Source: a bacterium
Lineage (GTDB): Bacteria; Krumholzibacteriota; Krumholzibacteriia; JACNKJ01
Assembly (NCBI GenBank): GCA_024231955.1
Contig: JAAEPZ010000512.1
Span: 1 to 64,000 of the forward strand
Length of the DNA: 64,000 bases
Reading direction: 5' to 3'
Numbering within the stretch: position 1 is the first letter of the stretch; every line of letters begins with the position of its first letter. Both the position numbers and the translations under genes were made by a program. This document shows positions 16,088-25,018 of this stretch, one piece after another. The notes under the pieces were generated by a model. It ran no database searches. It had not been told where the DNA came from and saw only the letters and a program-made list of their open reading frames with translations.

Positions 16088-16107
16088 CCAATTAGTTCCG
16101 AAGCGAT

Positions 16108-17139
16108 CTAGCCGAACAGCGTGGTGCCGGCACCCTTGAGGTCGTCCACCGCCTGCATGATGCGGTCGGCCATCCCCTGCTCGGCCTTCTTCAGGTAGCC
16201 GCGCGGGTCGTACATCTTCTTGTTGCCGACCTCGCCATCGACCTTGAGCATGCCGTCGTAGTTGCTGAACATGTGATCCACCACGGGGCGCGAGAACGCG
16301 TACTGCGTGTCGGTGTCCACGTTCATCTTGATCACGCCGTAGTCCAGCGTCTCCTGGATCTCCTCCTGGCTCGAACCGGAGCCGCCGTGGAAGACCAACC
16401 AGAAGTAGGCGCCGTCGCCGTATTCGGCCTGGAGCGCGTCCTGGCCCTCCTTGAGAATCTTCGGGCGCAGCTTCACGTTGCCCGGCTTGTAGACGCCATG
16501 CACGTTGCCGAAGGTGGCCGCGAACATGTAGACACCCCCCTCGACCGCGCCCAGACGCTTGTAGACCTCGAGCATGTCGCCGGGTGTGGTGTAGAGCTTG
16601 TCGGCCGGGGTATCGGAGGTATCGACGCCGTCCTCCTCGCCGCCGACCACGCCCGCCTCGACCTCGAGGATGATCTCACTCTTCGCGCACCGCTCGAGCA
16701 GATCGACGGCGATGTCCATGTTCTCCTTCAGAGGCAGCGCGGAGCCGTCGAACATGTGGGACTGGAACAGGTTGGGCAGACCCGCCGCGCGCCGTTTCTC
16801 GGTTTCGGCGATGAGCGGATGGAGGAACGATTCCACCTTGCCCGCCTGGCAGTGATCGGTGTGGAGCGCGACGTAGATGTCGTACTCCTCCGCCGCGCGG
16901 TGGATGTACTCGGCCAGCGCGATGGCGCCCTTGGCCGGATCGTTCACGTTGAGGCCGGAGGCGAACTGTCCGCCGCCGGTGGAGACCTGGATGATGCCGT
17001 CGCTCCCCTTTTCGGCGAAAGCCTTGAGGCAGGCGTTGGCGGAGATCATTGAGGTGATATTGATGGCCGGGTAGGCGAAGCCCTTTTCGTAGGCGTTATC
17101 CAGCATCCGGCGATAGGTCTTGAAATCGGCAACCGGCAT
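16108..17139 (-). CDS. fba: Class II fructose-1,6-bisphosphate aldolase
   Basis: This zinc-dependent glycolytic/gluconeogenic aldolase interconverts fructose-1,6-bisphosphate with DHAP and glyceraldehyde-3-phosphate. I start at the ATG at 17139 (MPVADFKTYRRML, 343 residues) because AAGGAGCAAGCC stands immediately before it; an upstream in-frame ATG at 17157 lacks such a site. Key segments are the zinc/catalytic ALHTDHCQAGK, EVEAGVVGGEEDGVD, the phosphate-binding FHGGSGSSQEEI and KMNVDTDTQYAF. The pattern fits the FbaA-like class IIA group, including FDGSALPLKENMDIA. It lies downstream of a GNAT gene on the same strand. Confidence 0.96.
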   Translation of the reverse strand: MPVADFKTYRRMLDNAYEKGFAYPAINITSMISANACLKAFAEKGSDGIIQVSTGGGQFASGLNVNDPAKGAIALAEYIHRAAEEYDIYVALHTDHCQAGKVESFLHPLIAETEKRRAAGLPNLFQSHMFDGSALPLKENMDIAVDLLERCAKSEIILEVEAGVVGGEEDGVDTSDTPADKLYTTPGDMLEVYKRLGAVEGGVYMFAATFGNVHGVYKPGNVKLRPKILKEGQDALQAEYGDGAYFWLVFHGGSGSSQEEIQETLDYGVIKMNVDTDTQYAFSRPVVDHMFSNYDGMLKVDGEVGNKKMYDPRGYLKKAEQGMADRIMQAVDDLKGAGTTLFG

Positions 17140-17246
17140 GGCTTGCTCCTTATGCAATCCGGATCAGCGTCCGGTCATCTGAATATCTCGGCGCGACATT
17201 CGCCGCAGCCCGATTGTTAGCAATTCTCGTTTGATTTGCCAATGAT

Positions 17247-18074
17247 TTAGAAGCGCCCAATCTGAAAGTTGATCCGCTCACGTTCACGGAAGCCCAGCTT
17301 GCGGGCAATCCTCACAGAACCCTTGTTCGATTCAGCGCACTCCCAGTATGGCGTCACATTCAACTTGCGCGCAACGTGCAGGAACGAGGCGGCAAGGATT
17401 GTGCCCAACCCCCCGTCTTGCGCGCTCTCCGCCACTTCGATACCGATACCGCAGGCGGCGGTGCTCATATATTCGGCCGTACACCAGCCGAGGATCTCCC
17501 CCCCCTTGACGACACAGACACCGGCGCCCCGTCTGGCGAAGCTGTCCAGGTCGGGCCACATCCACTCGATCTCATGGCGTAGAGGCTCCCGTCCGGCCAG
17601 GCTCTCGTCGTCGAGCAGCTCCATATTGATGAAACGGAGCTCCAGCCCGGGCGGCAGCGGCAGGTCGGGGGGGTTCTGATGCTGCGGGAAATCGAAGATG
17701 ACATACTCGGCCCGCCGGAACTCGATACCGCGCAAGGCTCTGTGCATTGCCGCATCCCACTCCTGATCGGGCACGACGAACTTGAACCAGGGACTGCCGT
17801 CGGCGGGCAGGATCTGGGCCAGATGGATGGCGAGTTCGGCCAGCGATCCATCCAGGTCATCCACCGGACCGGCCGGATAGAGCACGTTGTTCCCTTGATC
17901 CCAGAGCATGACCGAGTTGGGGGGATCACCCAGGCCCCACAGCTTGGCGGCGGTATTGCCCTCCTCGATGGCGGCCAGGGCCATCTCCGCTCGGGGGCCC
18001 GGAAAATGGCCTGCCAGTTTGGGCAGAACCGACAGTGGAAGTTCTCGGACAGGCATGGAGTCAGCTTTCGTCAT
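17247..18074 (-). CDS. GNAT-family N-acetyltransferase
   Basis: The 275 residues form an N-terminal module (1-135) and a C-terminal GNAT fold. The acetyl-CoA site is recognisable in IGIEVAESAQDGGLGTILAASFLHVARKL, followed by the usual ending ECAESNKGSVRIARKLGF. The overall layout resembles the 'GNAT acetyltransferase' group with an extra N-terminal domain. The substrate is unknown. It is 58 nt downstream of the CDF transporter. There is no good ribosome site before either the ATG at 18074 or the one at 18056, so the start is uncertain by six residues. Confidence 0.85.
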   Translation of the reverse strand: MTKADSMPVRELPLSVLPKLAGHFPGPRAEMALAAIEEGNTAAKLWGLGDPPNSVMLWDQGNNVLYPAGPVDDLDGSLAELAIHLAQILPADGSPWFKFVVPDQEWDAAMHRALRGIEFRRAEYVIFDFPQHQNPPDLPLPPGLELRFINMELLDDESLAGREPLRHEIEWMWPDLDSFARRGAGVCVVKGGEILGWCTAEYMSTAACGIGIEVAESAQDGGLGTILAASFLHVARKLNVTPYWECAESNKGSVRIARKLGFRERERINFQIGRF

Positions 18075-18132
18075 GGGTGAACAGATGCCTCAGACATATG
18101 ACATTGAGATCCGGGGAACTCCCCGCAACAAC

Positions 18133-19050
18133 TCAGCGTGGCCAGGAGCGGCGCGCCTCGGCCTCAATGAACACCTTCTTCACGAGCGGCCAGGTCTCCT
18201 TGATTTCGGCATCCAGACGGGCAATCTCAAGTTCCATCTCATCCGCAGTGGCCTCGTTATTGAAATCCAGGCTCAGGTTGACCAGAATGAACTCGGGGCC
18301 CATATGGAGCGTCAGCACCTCGTTGATGTGCTCGACAATCTCATGCCTGTGGGCGATCTCCCGGATCCCCGTCACCACCTCGGGTTCGGCGCTCTCGCCG
18401 ATGAGCAGCCCCTTGGTCTCCACCGCCAGCCAGATCGCCGTGCCGCCGAGGATGAGTCCGATCAGGATCGACGCGATGCCGTCGAACCAGGGCAATCCGG
18501 TGATCTGCCCCAGCAGAATGCCCACGAAGGCGACGACCAGGCCGAGCATCGCCGCTGAGTCCTCGAACAGCACCACATAGACCGTCGGATCCTTCCCTCT
18601 GTGCACCGCCTCGAAGTAGCTCATCTCCCCTTTGACCTTGCGGAACTCCCGCCAGGCGAAGAACCAGGCGGCCCCCTCGAACAGCATCGCTACTCCGAGG
18701 ACGAAGTAGTTGATGATCACGTTCTCCATGTGCCGGGGATGGAGCAGGTGGTGCACACCCTCGTAGATCGACACACCCGCGCCGACTGCGAAGATGAGAA
18801 TCGCCACGACGAAGCTCCAGAAGTAGATCTCCTTGCCGTGCCCGAAGGGATACTTGGCGTCGGCGGGTTTTTTCGCCTTTTTGAGTCCCAAGAGCAGCAG
18901 ACCTTGATTACCCGTATCCACGATCGAGTGGATCCCCTCCGACAACATCGCCGCGCTGCCCGTGAAAGTCGCCGCGAAGAGCTTGGTCACGGCTATGGCC
19001 GCATTGCCGGCCAGCGCCGCGTATATCACCTTTTTCGATCCGGTCGCCAT
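18133..19050 (-). CDS. Cation diffusion facilitator (CDF) transporter, ZnT9-like
   Basis: This is a proton-coupled divalent metal exporter of the inner membrane, probably for zinc. I start at the ATG at 19050 (MATGSKKVIYAALAGN, 305 residues) because AGGTGAAG lies just upstream. Six membrane segments are visible, with metal-site motifs SEGIHSIVDTGNQ in TM2 and WFDGIASILIG in TM5. YPFGHGKEIYFWS follows TM2, a feature of the ZnT9-like branch. The C-terminal domain includes LHMGPEFILVNLSLDF. It is divergent from the secreted beta-helix gene. Confidence 0.93.
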   Translation of the reverse strand: MATGSKKVIYAALAGNAAIAVTKLFAATFTGSAAMLSEGIHSIVDTGNQGLLLLGLKKAKKPADAKYPFGHGKEIYFWSFVVAILIFAVGAGVSIYEGVHHLLHPRHMENVIINYFVLGVAMLFEGAAWFFAWREFRKVKGEMSYFEAVHRGKDPTVYVVLFEDSAAMLGLVVAFVGILLGQITGLPWFDGIASILIGLILGGTAIWLAVETKGLLIGESAEPEVVTGIREIAHRHEIVEHINEVLTLHMGPEFILVNLSLDFNNEATADEMELEIARLDAEIKETWPLVKKVFIEAEARRSWPR

Positions 19051-19323
19051 AGTCGCTTCACCTGCCGGGATTGGGGTTCCGTGTTCACGCAGCCTACCCC
19101 TCACACCGGAATCTGGCCAGATGAAATACGGGAGTCCGCCGATCCGATCGGAGCTACTTGACGCCTGCTGCCTCCCGCAGCTATAATTGAATCCTCTTTT
19201 TCAACAGGAGGCCGTCTCTCAACAGCGCTAAAGATAATCGATTCTCCAAAGTCTGATTATTGCTCCCGGAGTCAAGCAGGCCGATCATCGACCCGCTGTC
19301 CGAAATATGAGAGGTGGCCCAAC

Positions 19324-20571
19324 ATGAAACCCGTCTATTTGCTTCTGATCTCACAACTGTTATTCGTCTGTCCCTGCCCGGCCGCAACGATCCGGGTCCC
19401 CGACGACCAACCGACGATACAGGTGGGGCTCGACGCAGCGACCACCGGAGACACAGTGTTGGTGGCACCCGGCGACTACCCGGTCCTGGACCTCGATATC
19501 CGGGGAAAATCCATCGTCCTCCGCTCGAAGGCCGGCGCGGATGCGACGATCCTCGATGCGCAGGGTCTGGGACGCGTCTTCGTCGAGGACTGTTTCGCGG
19601 GCAGCTTGATTGAGGGTTTCACGCTTCGGAATGGAGATGCCGAACCGGGAGGCGCCGTGGTCATCAATTTTTCGACACCCGTATTCGAGGATTGTAGGTT
19701 CGTCGACAATCACAGCGACAGCGATGGAGGAGCCGTTTACTGTAGCGGAGGATGGTTTGACCCGGGAGCGGGAGGCTTCACCAGTTGTGAATTCCGGGGA
19801 AACACCGCACGGAGCGGAGGTGCCATCATGATGACCTTCTTCAGCAGCTGGATTTCAGACTGTCGCTTCTCCGACAATTCGGCTCTAGAATACGGTGGCG
19901 CCCTCTTTATGGAATGGGCCGGAAACCTCCTCTGCGAAGACAGTCAATTCATCTCCAATCAGGCTGGGCAGAATGGCGGGGCCATCAAACTCCGACTCGG
20001 CCCCATGGGCTCAGCGATTCAGAATCCGAATGGGATCAAGCACAAGGTCAGGGAAAGCATATATATTGAGCGGAGTTTCTTCCGCGACAATCAGGCAGTC
20101 AAGGGTGGAGCGATCAGTACGTCCTGGGCGCATCATGCCGGTCCTCCACCGGAACATCAACACATTCGCCAATGCACCATCGTGGAAAACAGGGCGGAAG
20201 AGGGTAGTGGAATCCATTCCCTTTGGAGCTTCACTGGCATGTGCAATATTGAGCAATCGATCATTGCGTTCAATTACATCGGTCAGGCAATCAGTGGTAA
20301 CATTAACCACCTGATCGTCACCTGCTGCAACGTTTTCGGCAACGAGGGTGGAGACGAAATCGACGACGGAATCCAGTATGCGAACTTTTCCCTCGATCCA
20401 GGCTTCTGCGATCCCGATGGGGGAGATTTCACCCTGGCGGCCGACTCGCCCTGCGCCCCAGGAAATCACCCCGACGGCCTGGATTGCGGCCTGATCGGCA
20501 TGTATCCCGTCGATTGCCCCAGCACGACGGCCCAGGAGACGAGTTGGAGCCGCATAAAATCCCTGTACTGA
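19324..20571 (+). CDS. Secreted right-handed beta-helix protein with short C-terminal IKxLY motif
   Basis: The protein (415 residues) begins with a signal peptide (YLLLISQLLFVCPCPAA) and the opening IRVPDDQPTIQVGLDAA typical of secreted parallel beta-helix proteins. Repeated rungs follow, such as FEDCRFVDNHSDSDGGAVY, FTSCEFRGNTARSGGAIMM and ISDCRFSDNSALEYGGALF. These match chlamydial-Pmp/pectate-lyase-like repeats. No catalytic residues are evident. The protein lacks the FlgD-like domain of its neighbours and ends instead with ETSWSRIKSLY, a terminal motif shared by two other secreted proteins in this window. GAGAGGTGG precedes the ATG. Confidence 0.87.
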   Translation: MKPVYLLLISQLLFVCPCPAATIRVPDDQPTIQVGLDAATTGDTVLVAPGDYPVLDLDIRGKSIVLRSKAGADATILDAQGLGRVFVEDCFAGSLIEGFTLRNGDAEPGGAVVINFSTPVFEDCRFVDNHSDSDGGAVYCSGGWFDPGAGGFTSCEFRGNTARSGGAIMMTFFSSWISDCRFSDNSALEYGGALFMEWAGNLLCEDSQFISNQAGQNGGAIKLRLGPMGSAIQNPNGIKHKVRESIYIERSFFRDNQAVKGGAISTSWAHHAGPPPEHQHIRQCTIVENRAEEGSGIHSLWSFTGMCNIEQSIIAFNYIGQAISGNINHLIVTCCNVFGNEGGDEIDDGIQYANFSLDPGFCDPDGGDFTLAADSPCAPGNHPDGLDCGLIGMYPVDCPSTTAQETSWSRIKSLY

Positions 20572-20853
20572 GGATAAACGGCAATTCAGCTCTCCGGGCT
20601 CAACGGCCCGGCTGACACGATGATTACGCCGGATTCCATGGGCGACATCGAACTTCATGTAAAGGCATATCGTCTCCCCGGAGGCGCAATCCCACCGACG
20701 ATATTCCACCAACCGTAAGCGTTGCAGTGGACAAATTGTGTTCGCGCGCTCCGTCTCCCGATAGAGACCTCTCGACAGCATTCTTGCATTCGAATACCAA
20801 AATGATTACCTCTTCGTCAGCATCATCCAGACACCGATTACCCGGGAGGTCCA

Positions 20854-21957
20854 GTGCCGCGCAAATCAGCTGATCCTCAGCGAAGGATCAAGACAGCCCA
20901 GCGCCGTCAACAGGTGTTCCGTTCGCCCCCTCGACCCGCGTTGCGTCTGCGGCAGATATCCCAATGGCTGACGGTGCTGGTCACCTGCGTCATCGGCTGG
21001 CAATTCACACGTTGGGTCGCCGGACTGGAGGCGGGAATCACGTCGGGTTCACGCCCCGGCGGCGTGGAAGGATTTCTCCCCATCGCCTCGCTGGTGGGCC
21101 TGCGCCACCTGTTCGAGAGTGGGGAGATCTCCACTATCCATCCGGCCGGCATCTCCCTGCTCTGCCTGATCCTGCTCATCGCCCTGCTGCTGAAGAAGGG
21201 GTTCTGCTCCTGGCTCTGCCCCATCGGCACCGCGGCCGAAGTACTGGCCCGCATCTCTCATCGCCTCTTCCGGCGGAGAATCAAACTCCCTGCCCCGCTG
21301 GATTATCCCCTCCAATCGCTCAAATACCTGCTCCTCTTTTTCTTCCTGAACGCCATTCTCCGCTCCATGACGCCCGAACAGATTTCAAGCTCGCTGGTCT
21401 CACCCTACTACCGGGTCAGCGACATCAAGATGCTGTACTTCTTCCAGCACCTCTCCGCGACGGCAGCGATCGTTCTCGGCGTGTTGACCATTCTGACCTT
21501 CGTGATCCCCTACTTCTGGTGCCGCTACCTCTGCCCCTACGGGGCCATGCTGGGCATCGTCTCGCTGCTCTCCCCCATGAGGATCCGTCGGTCGCTCCCC
21601 GCCTGCACCAACTGCGGCAAGTGCGCGGCCTATTGCCCCTCGTTCATCGCCGTGGATCTCAAGAGCACCGTCCACTCTCCCGAGTGCACAGGCTGTCTGG
21701 AGTGCGTGGCGCAATGCCCCGAAGAGAGTGCCCTGGCGATGCGCACCGTCGGTCCCTGGACCGGAACGGTCAAGCCGGTGATCTACGCAGCGCTGCTGAC
21801 GGGGATCTTCTACGGCGGCATCCAGGTGGCCAAACTCGCCGGCCATTGGGACAGCTCCGTAAGCCGGGAGGAGTTGATCGAGCGGGTGGGCAGAGGTCTT
21901 GATGGTCCGGAATACGACCATCTGGGACGTCCCGGAAGAGAGGGCGGATCGGATTAG
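20854..21957 (+). CDS. Membrane polyferredoxin (NapH/CcoG-like 4Fe-4S protein)
   Basis: This 367-residue protein probably carries electrons at the cytoplasmic membrane. It has about five hydrophobic helices with paired cysteine motifs on the cytosolic side: FCSWLCPIGT and CRYLCPYGAMLG. Two consecutive [4Fe-4S] ferredoxin motifs follow: CTNCGKCAAYCP and CTGCLECVAQCP. A last helix near residue 310 precedes a charged tail. The start is a GTG at 20854 with GGGAGGT upstream. No dedicated reductase or oxidase gene is adjacent, so its partner is unknown. Confidence 0.88.
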   Translation: MPRKSADPQRRIKTAQRRQQVFRSPPRPALRLRQISQWLTVLVTCVIGWQFTRWVAGLEAGITSGSRPGGVEGFLPIASLVGLRHLFESGEISTIHPAGISLLCLILLIALLLKKGFCSWLCPIGTAAEVLARISHRLFRRRIKLPAPLDYPLQSLKYLLLFFFLNAILRSMTPEQISSSLVSPYYRVSDIKMLYFFQHLSATAAIVLGVLTILTFVIPYFWCRYLCPYGAMLGIVSLLSPMRIRRSLPACTNCGKCAAYCPSFIAVDLKSTVHSPECTGCLECVAQCPEESALAMRTVGPWTGTVKPVIYAALLTGIFYGGIQVAKLAGHWDSSVSREELIERVGRGLDGPEYDHLGRPGREGGSD

Positions 21958-22141
21958 CGGTCGATGCTCCACACGCCAGGATTCGACGCAGATCTCCAGA
22001 TATCGAGTTGATGCGGATATGTCAGCTCGTTGCCGATCACCGGACAAGCGCAGAGTTCAGCGCGATAGTATCCGGCTTAAGCGGTATGGGAGCGGAATCC
22101 GGAGTGTACATCGTGCCCCCGGAGCAATACATATCCCCAAC

Positions 22142-22180
22142 AAAAAAGCCGACGAGTCCTGGGGGGGAACTCGCCGGCCT
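22142..22180 (-). terminator. Intrinsic terminator of the DUF5916 gene
   Basis: On the minus strand GCCGGCGAGT and ACTCGTCGGC pair around a G/C-rich loop and are followed by six T residues. It lies 20 nt beyond the stop codon of the gene at 22201. Confidence 0.88.
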
Positions 22181-22200
22181 TCCGTGATCATCAACTCTCT

Positions 22201-24855
22201 CTAAATCGAGAACCACTTGCTGATCTTGAGCAGGAACACATTGTGCGGGTGGATCGAGAAGAGATCCCCCATGTCCGAACCCACATTGAATTCGCCGTCG
22301 GCGACCGAACCGCTCCGCGCCTGTGACCAGACCGCGTAGAAGATCGAGCCGGGCTGATATTCCCAGCGGACAACCAGATTCGAGTTGAAGGCCCGATAGT
22401 TGAAGTCGGGCTCCGAGATGGCGTAGTCGGCGCCGCCGCCATCCTGATCAAACGCCACCTCGCCATCGGCGCGGGTTATCTGATCGTCGGTGAACAGCGC
22501 AAAACGATCCGCGTACTCGGCGGCCATGGGATCGGTGATCCGTTTGAACTCGCTGTACTTGCCCGAGGCGATGAACGGCGAACCGTAGTACTGAATCGTC
22601 AGCTTCGGCGTCAGGCAGTAATCGAGGCGGAACGTCATCGACAGCTCCTTCTGCTTGAGCCGCGCGAAAATGTACTCGTCCTGCCCGTTCAACTCGTAGT
22701 TGTCCAGGATGCTCATCTTGTAATCGCTGCTGGAGAAGGTCGGGCTGAACGTCAACCGCATCGCGTCATTCGGCCGGTAGGTGAAATCCACAGATCCCCC
22801 GAAGTTGCCGCCGTTGTCGTTGTCGTCCCTGTTGAACCAGCCGTTGGACCCCACCTGCAACTGCCGACGGTAGTCGGAATTCACGTAGAAATCGCCATGC
22901 CAGTCACCGGAGGTCTTGGCTGCGGGACCGCCCCACAACATGGTGTTGGAGATCATCTCATTCGTCCGGCTGATACCGCCCCCACCGCTCCAGTTCCTCT
23001 TGAAGTTCGCATGCATGTTCATGTTGTAGGCGCTGCCCAGGAAGACGCCGTCCCAATCCCAATCCAGCCACTGATTGGCGTTGAGACTGAGGCTGTTGAA
23101 GATACCGAACGGCTCGCGCCAACGGTAGCCGCACCAGGCGGACTCATTGTATTCCGCCGCACGCCGCATGTAACCCAGGTCGTTGATCTCGAAACCCGGC
23201 GAACGCCAGGCGCCCGCAACCTGATACATGAAATTGGTGCCGTGCCCGCGCCGACCCAGCTGCACCGAGCCGCCGTGGCCCGAGAGCTCGGTGAGTTCTG
23301 GATCATAGTCGACCGACTCGTTGTCCGGGCGCTGATAGTAGCGCGCCGATGAGGTCTGAGCATTGGCAATCGCCCACTGGCTTCCACGCAGATGACTGCC
23401 CACGACATCGGCCATCACATAGAAGCGCTCATCCAGGAAGATGTGCGAAAGGTTGAGGCCGCCCGCGTAAGCCTGGGCCCGCATGTATTCGAGATGACTG
23501 TCCTCATCCTCGATATGCCGGTTCACGGCCGTGACCATGGCGCCGATCTGACTGTTGCCGCCCCGGAAGTCCTGCTCCAGGCGACCGACGAAGTAGTTGG
23601 TCAGGGGTTCGACGGTCACGTCGTGACGCTCGCCATCGGTCTCCAGCTCGGCCGTCTCCTTGGCGGTCACGCTCTCCAGCACACCTATGGACAAGCCGCC
23701 CGCCGTTTTGCCCGACAGCTTGAAGGCGCCCAGTATCGAAGTATTGGAGGGTTGATCGATATGGGAGGAGCTCGTGTAGTGCTCGGAATACCAGGGGTTG
23801 CTCGGCCGCCGACCGATGCGCCGCGAGTAGAACAGGTTATCCCGAGTGAAGTGACCGCCCGTCATCGCCGGGGCGATATCAAAGTCATAGATGTTCTGCC
23901 CCTCGACGAAGAAGGGACGCCGCTCACGCTGATAGGTCTCGAAAGCGGTGAGGTTGACCTGCGACGGATCCGCCTCGACCTGCCCGAAGTCGGGATTGAT
24001 CGTGAAGTCCAGCGTCAGGTCGTTCGTGACGCCGATCTTGCCGTCCAGCCCCTCGGTGATGAAACCGCCGCGGCCGGTCCGGAAGGGATCGCCCTCGATC
24101 TTTTCGTAGAACTCCGCCTTGTTGACCAGATAGGGCATCAGCTCAATCCGTCGCTTGGGTTTGATCCCCCGGATTCCGCGGACATAGCCCATGTTGCTTA
24201 CCCAACCGGAAACATCCTTGGGCTTGTACTGCCAGGAGGAGCGCTCCTCCTCGCGGAAAATCCGCCGCGCGACCTGTATGCCCCAGGTCTGCTCCTCCTC
24301 ATCGCTGAAACGGAGCTGACTCAGGGGGATCCGCATCTCGGCGGTCCAGCCCAGGTCGTCGATGTTGGTGGCGCCCTGCCAGATCGGATCCCAACTGTTT
24401 GACCAGTTGTCGCCGTTGCCGGAGATGAATTCGTCCCCCTGCACGCCCGAGACGCTGAGCGTGAAGGAGAAGGCGGTGACATGATCGAAGCGGCTGTCGA
24501 TGTTCACCTCGACCCAGTCGCCGGGAAAGTTGTCGCGTCGGCCGAGAATGCTCCGCACCAGAGCTGGATCATCGAAAGCTCTGAACGCCATGTACACGGC
24601 CTCATTATCATAGAGGAACTTGAACTGCGTCTGCTTCGTCGGTTCTTCGCCATCACCGGGAGAGTGCTCCCGGAAGCCGCCCGCCCACTCGACCGTGGTC
24701 CAGGCATGATCGTCCAGAATGCCGTCTATCTGCGGTTGCGCACCGGACACACGCTCGGTGTCATAGTAGCGTCTCTCGAATTCCGTCGCAGTCGCCAGGC
24801 CGGCGCACAGTGCCGACAACAGGACGAGCAGCAGAGCTAAATGCAGTTTATTCAT
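22201..24855 (-). CDS. DUF5916 protein with N-terminal CBM9-like domain, predicted outer-membrane barrel
   Basis: The start at 24855 (MNKLHLALLLVLLSALCAGLATA) is a clean signal peptide with GGAAG upstream; the longer open frame is discarded. Residues 35-220 resemble a CBM9-like domain (PQIDGILDDHAWTTVEWAGGF; VYMAFRAFDDPALVRS). The rest has DUF5916 hallmarks: DGKIGVTNDLTLDFTINPDFGQVEADPSQVNLTAFETYQRERRPFFVEG-type sequence split over residues 300-345, then alternating aromatic beta strands to the C-terminus. Such proteins are predicted outer-membrane proteins of unknown role. The 884-residue length fits the family. It lacks the FlgD-like tag. Confidence 0.9.
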   Translation of the reverse strand: MNKLHLALLLVLLSALCAGLATATEFERRYYDTERVSGAQPQIDGILDDHAWTTVEWAGGFREHSPGDGEEPTKQTQFKFLYDNEAVYMAFRAFDDPALVRSILGRRDNFPGDWVEVNIDSRFDHVTAFSFTLSVSGVQGDEFISGNGDNWSNSWDPIWQGATNIDDLGWTAEMRIPLSQLRFSDEEEQTWGIQVARRIFREEERSSWQYKPKDVSGWVSNMGYVRGIRGIKPKRRIELMPYLVNKAEFYEKIEGDPFRTGRGGFITEGLDGKIGVTNDLTLDFTINPDFGQVEADPSQVNLTAFETYQRERRPFFVEGQNIYDFDIAPAMTGGHFTRDNLFYSRRIGRRPSNPWYSEHYTSSSHIDQPSNTSILGAFKLSGKTAGGLSIGVLESVTAKETAELETDGERHDVTVEPLTNYFVGRLEQDFRGGNSQIGAMVTAVNRHIEDEDSHLEYMRAQAYAGGLNLSHIFLDERFYVMADVVGSHLRGSQWAIANAQTSSARYYQRPDNESVDYDPELTELSGHGGSVQLGRRGHGTNFMYQVAGAWRSPGFEINDLGYMRRAAEYNESAWCGYRWREPFGIFNSLSLNANQWLDWDWDGVFLGSAYNMNMHANFKRNWSGGGGISRTNEMISNTMLWGGPAAKTSGDWHGDFYVNSDYRRQLQVGSNGWFNRDDNDNGGNFGGSVDFTYRPNDAMRLTFSPTFSSSDYKMSILDNYELNGQDEYIFARLKQKELSMTFRLDYCLTPKLTIQYYGSPFIASGKYSEFKRITDPMAAEYADRFALFTDDQITRADGEVAFDQDGGGADYAISEPDFNYRAFNSNLVVRWEYQPGSIFYAVWSQARSGSVADGEFNVGSDMGDLFSIHPHNVFLLKISKWFSI

Positions 24856-25018
24856 GGTACTTCCAATTGCATTGAGGGGGTATTTCATCACAATCCACCA
24901 CTCGGTAGAGTTCTTGATTGTATTTGACATGTGGGGTGGTTCAGGCGTTAAACAGTACACACAATTTTGAATAAAGTTACAACTATCCGTTTGATTTTTC
25001 CCCCACGTTCAATTCGTT

